From Paramacrobiotus metropolitanus (Eukaryota > Tardigrada > Eutardigrada > Parachela > Macrobiotidae): a stretch of 64,000 bases of DNA. Positions 63,406 to 64,000 of this stretch are shown here, piece after piece (position 1 is the stretch's first letter; every line of letters begins with the position of its first letter). Both the position numbers and the translations under genes were made by a program. Below the pieces are notes generated by a model, which was not told where the DNA came from, did no database searches, and saw only the letters and a program-made list of their open reading frames with translations. The stretch lies in the NCBI RefSeq assembly GCF_019649055.1, contig NW_026570387.1, forward strand, positions 62,001 through 126,000, read 5' to 3'.

Positions 63406-64000
63406 CCCACGAAAAAATCATATCCATAAAAATAATTATTCTTAGCAGCTAAGTATCATAAAAATCCTAACTCAAAAGAAAGCAAAATAAAGTAGAACGG
63501 AAAACTGAAAATCAAACAAATCTTCTGAATTCTTATTGCGGGTGACTCGTGGCGTACCGAGCATGTAGTTTAGGGCCCCACTGAAACTTTCCCCCGTAGA
63601 CTGTGTGCTGTGCCTACCCATTCAGGGAGGCGGAAACCCCAACTCGGTACGCTTAATACGCCACGCCTACGCACGAGGTAACCATCGCCACGCTACGCCA
63701 CCACTGCCAAAATTTCATGTTAGAACTTGTTGAAAACTGGAAATTCGCTGATTTTTTAATGGCGCCTATCGAAATCATGGAATCATAAAAAATTATTTCG
63801 TTGAAATGCTGGGTTTGCTGTTTCGGATTGCAAGTCCAGTTTCAAAGGCTTTTTTCGGTTGTTATCGATAACAGTTGGTTTGCTGTTTGCGCTGATCTGG
63901 ATTTGAGCGCCAGTCGAAGGGTTCTCCATGCATCAGCGGACCATTTAATTTTATTTTTCTCAATCAATTTTCCTGTGATCCGCGATGCTGCCGGCCCTCT
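63406..64000. other. Upstream flank of SUGCT
   Basis: No gene seen. 63552-63561 (GCGTACCGAG) and 63643-63652 (CTCGGTACGC) form an inverted repeat with GTG/CAC further out, about 80 bp apart. Confidence 0.4.

Noticed and set aside
1-64000. CRISPR arrays, bacterial operons, rRNA
   Set aside because: No spaced direct repeats of suitable kind, no Shine-Dalgarno-led gene runs and no rRNA-like sequence; the minisatellite has no unique spacers.

Overview
The window is animal DNA: genes with short GT-AG introns, signal peptides, AATAAA signals, several transposon classes and tandem families of secreted and F-box proteins. The style fits a small ecdysozoan such as a tardigrade; the phylum is my inference, not proven here.

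(1) 1-22.3 kb, minus strand: one very large Ty3/gypsy-type retroelement, cut by the left edge. From right to left it has a TATA/CRE/CCAAT promoter-like zone, a leader packed with AAAGGTCA motifs, coiled-coil gag (978 aa), a CCHC/Gly-rich nucleocapsid ORF, a 570-aa ORF, retropepsin, a 627-aa ORF, RT-RNase H-integrase (1316 aa), then a 146-aa, a 1639-aa, a 734-aa and a 160-aa ORF with no known function. The octamer AAAGGTCA/TGACCTTT occurs about 80 times (less than one expected by chance), in all reading frames, mostly in one orientation in the ORFs and in the opposite orientation in the leader.

(2) 23.5-42.8 kb: four copies (one plus, three minus) of a four-exon gene joining an N-terminal Tudor-like module to an F-box split by an intron and a conserved C-terminal region. 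Every copy has damage in exon A, while exons C and D are often intact. Two secreted leucine-rich-like genes (28.2-30.6 kb), a TA-flanked MITE and an orphan exon lie among them.

(3) 43.4-58.1 kb: a tandemly repeated unit made of a three-exon secreted protein gene (about 580 aa) followed by a two-exon gene of about 90 aa. The small protein has a signal peptide and a domain that closely matches the bacterial chaplin domain (the surface-active amyloid proteins of Streptomyces). There are three such small genes (47.0, 51.8 and 57.6 kb), each with an intron at the same codon. The middle unit is decayed and contains a 51-bp minisatellite and a perfect 26-bp-arm palindrome.

(4) 59.3-63.4 kb, minus strand: a ten-exon mitochondrial succinate-hydroxymethylglutarate CoA-transferase gene (SUGCT). 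A broken copy of its last exon at 52.7-53.2 kb shows that the segmental duplication carried the SUGCT tail along; that copy was later invaded by a Pol III SINE-like insert.

The strongest novelty candidates are the intron-containing chaplin-domain genes and the dense, frame-independent AAAGGTCA system of the giant retroelement.
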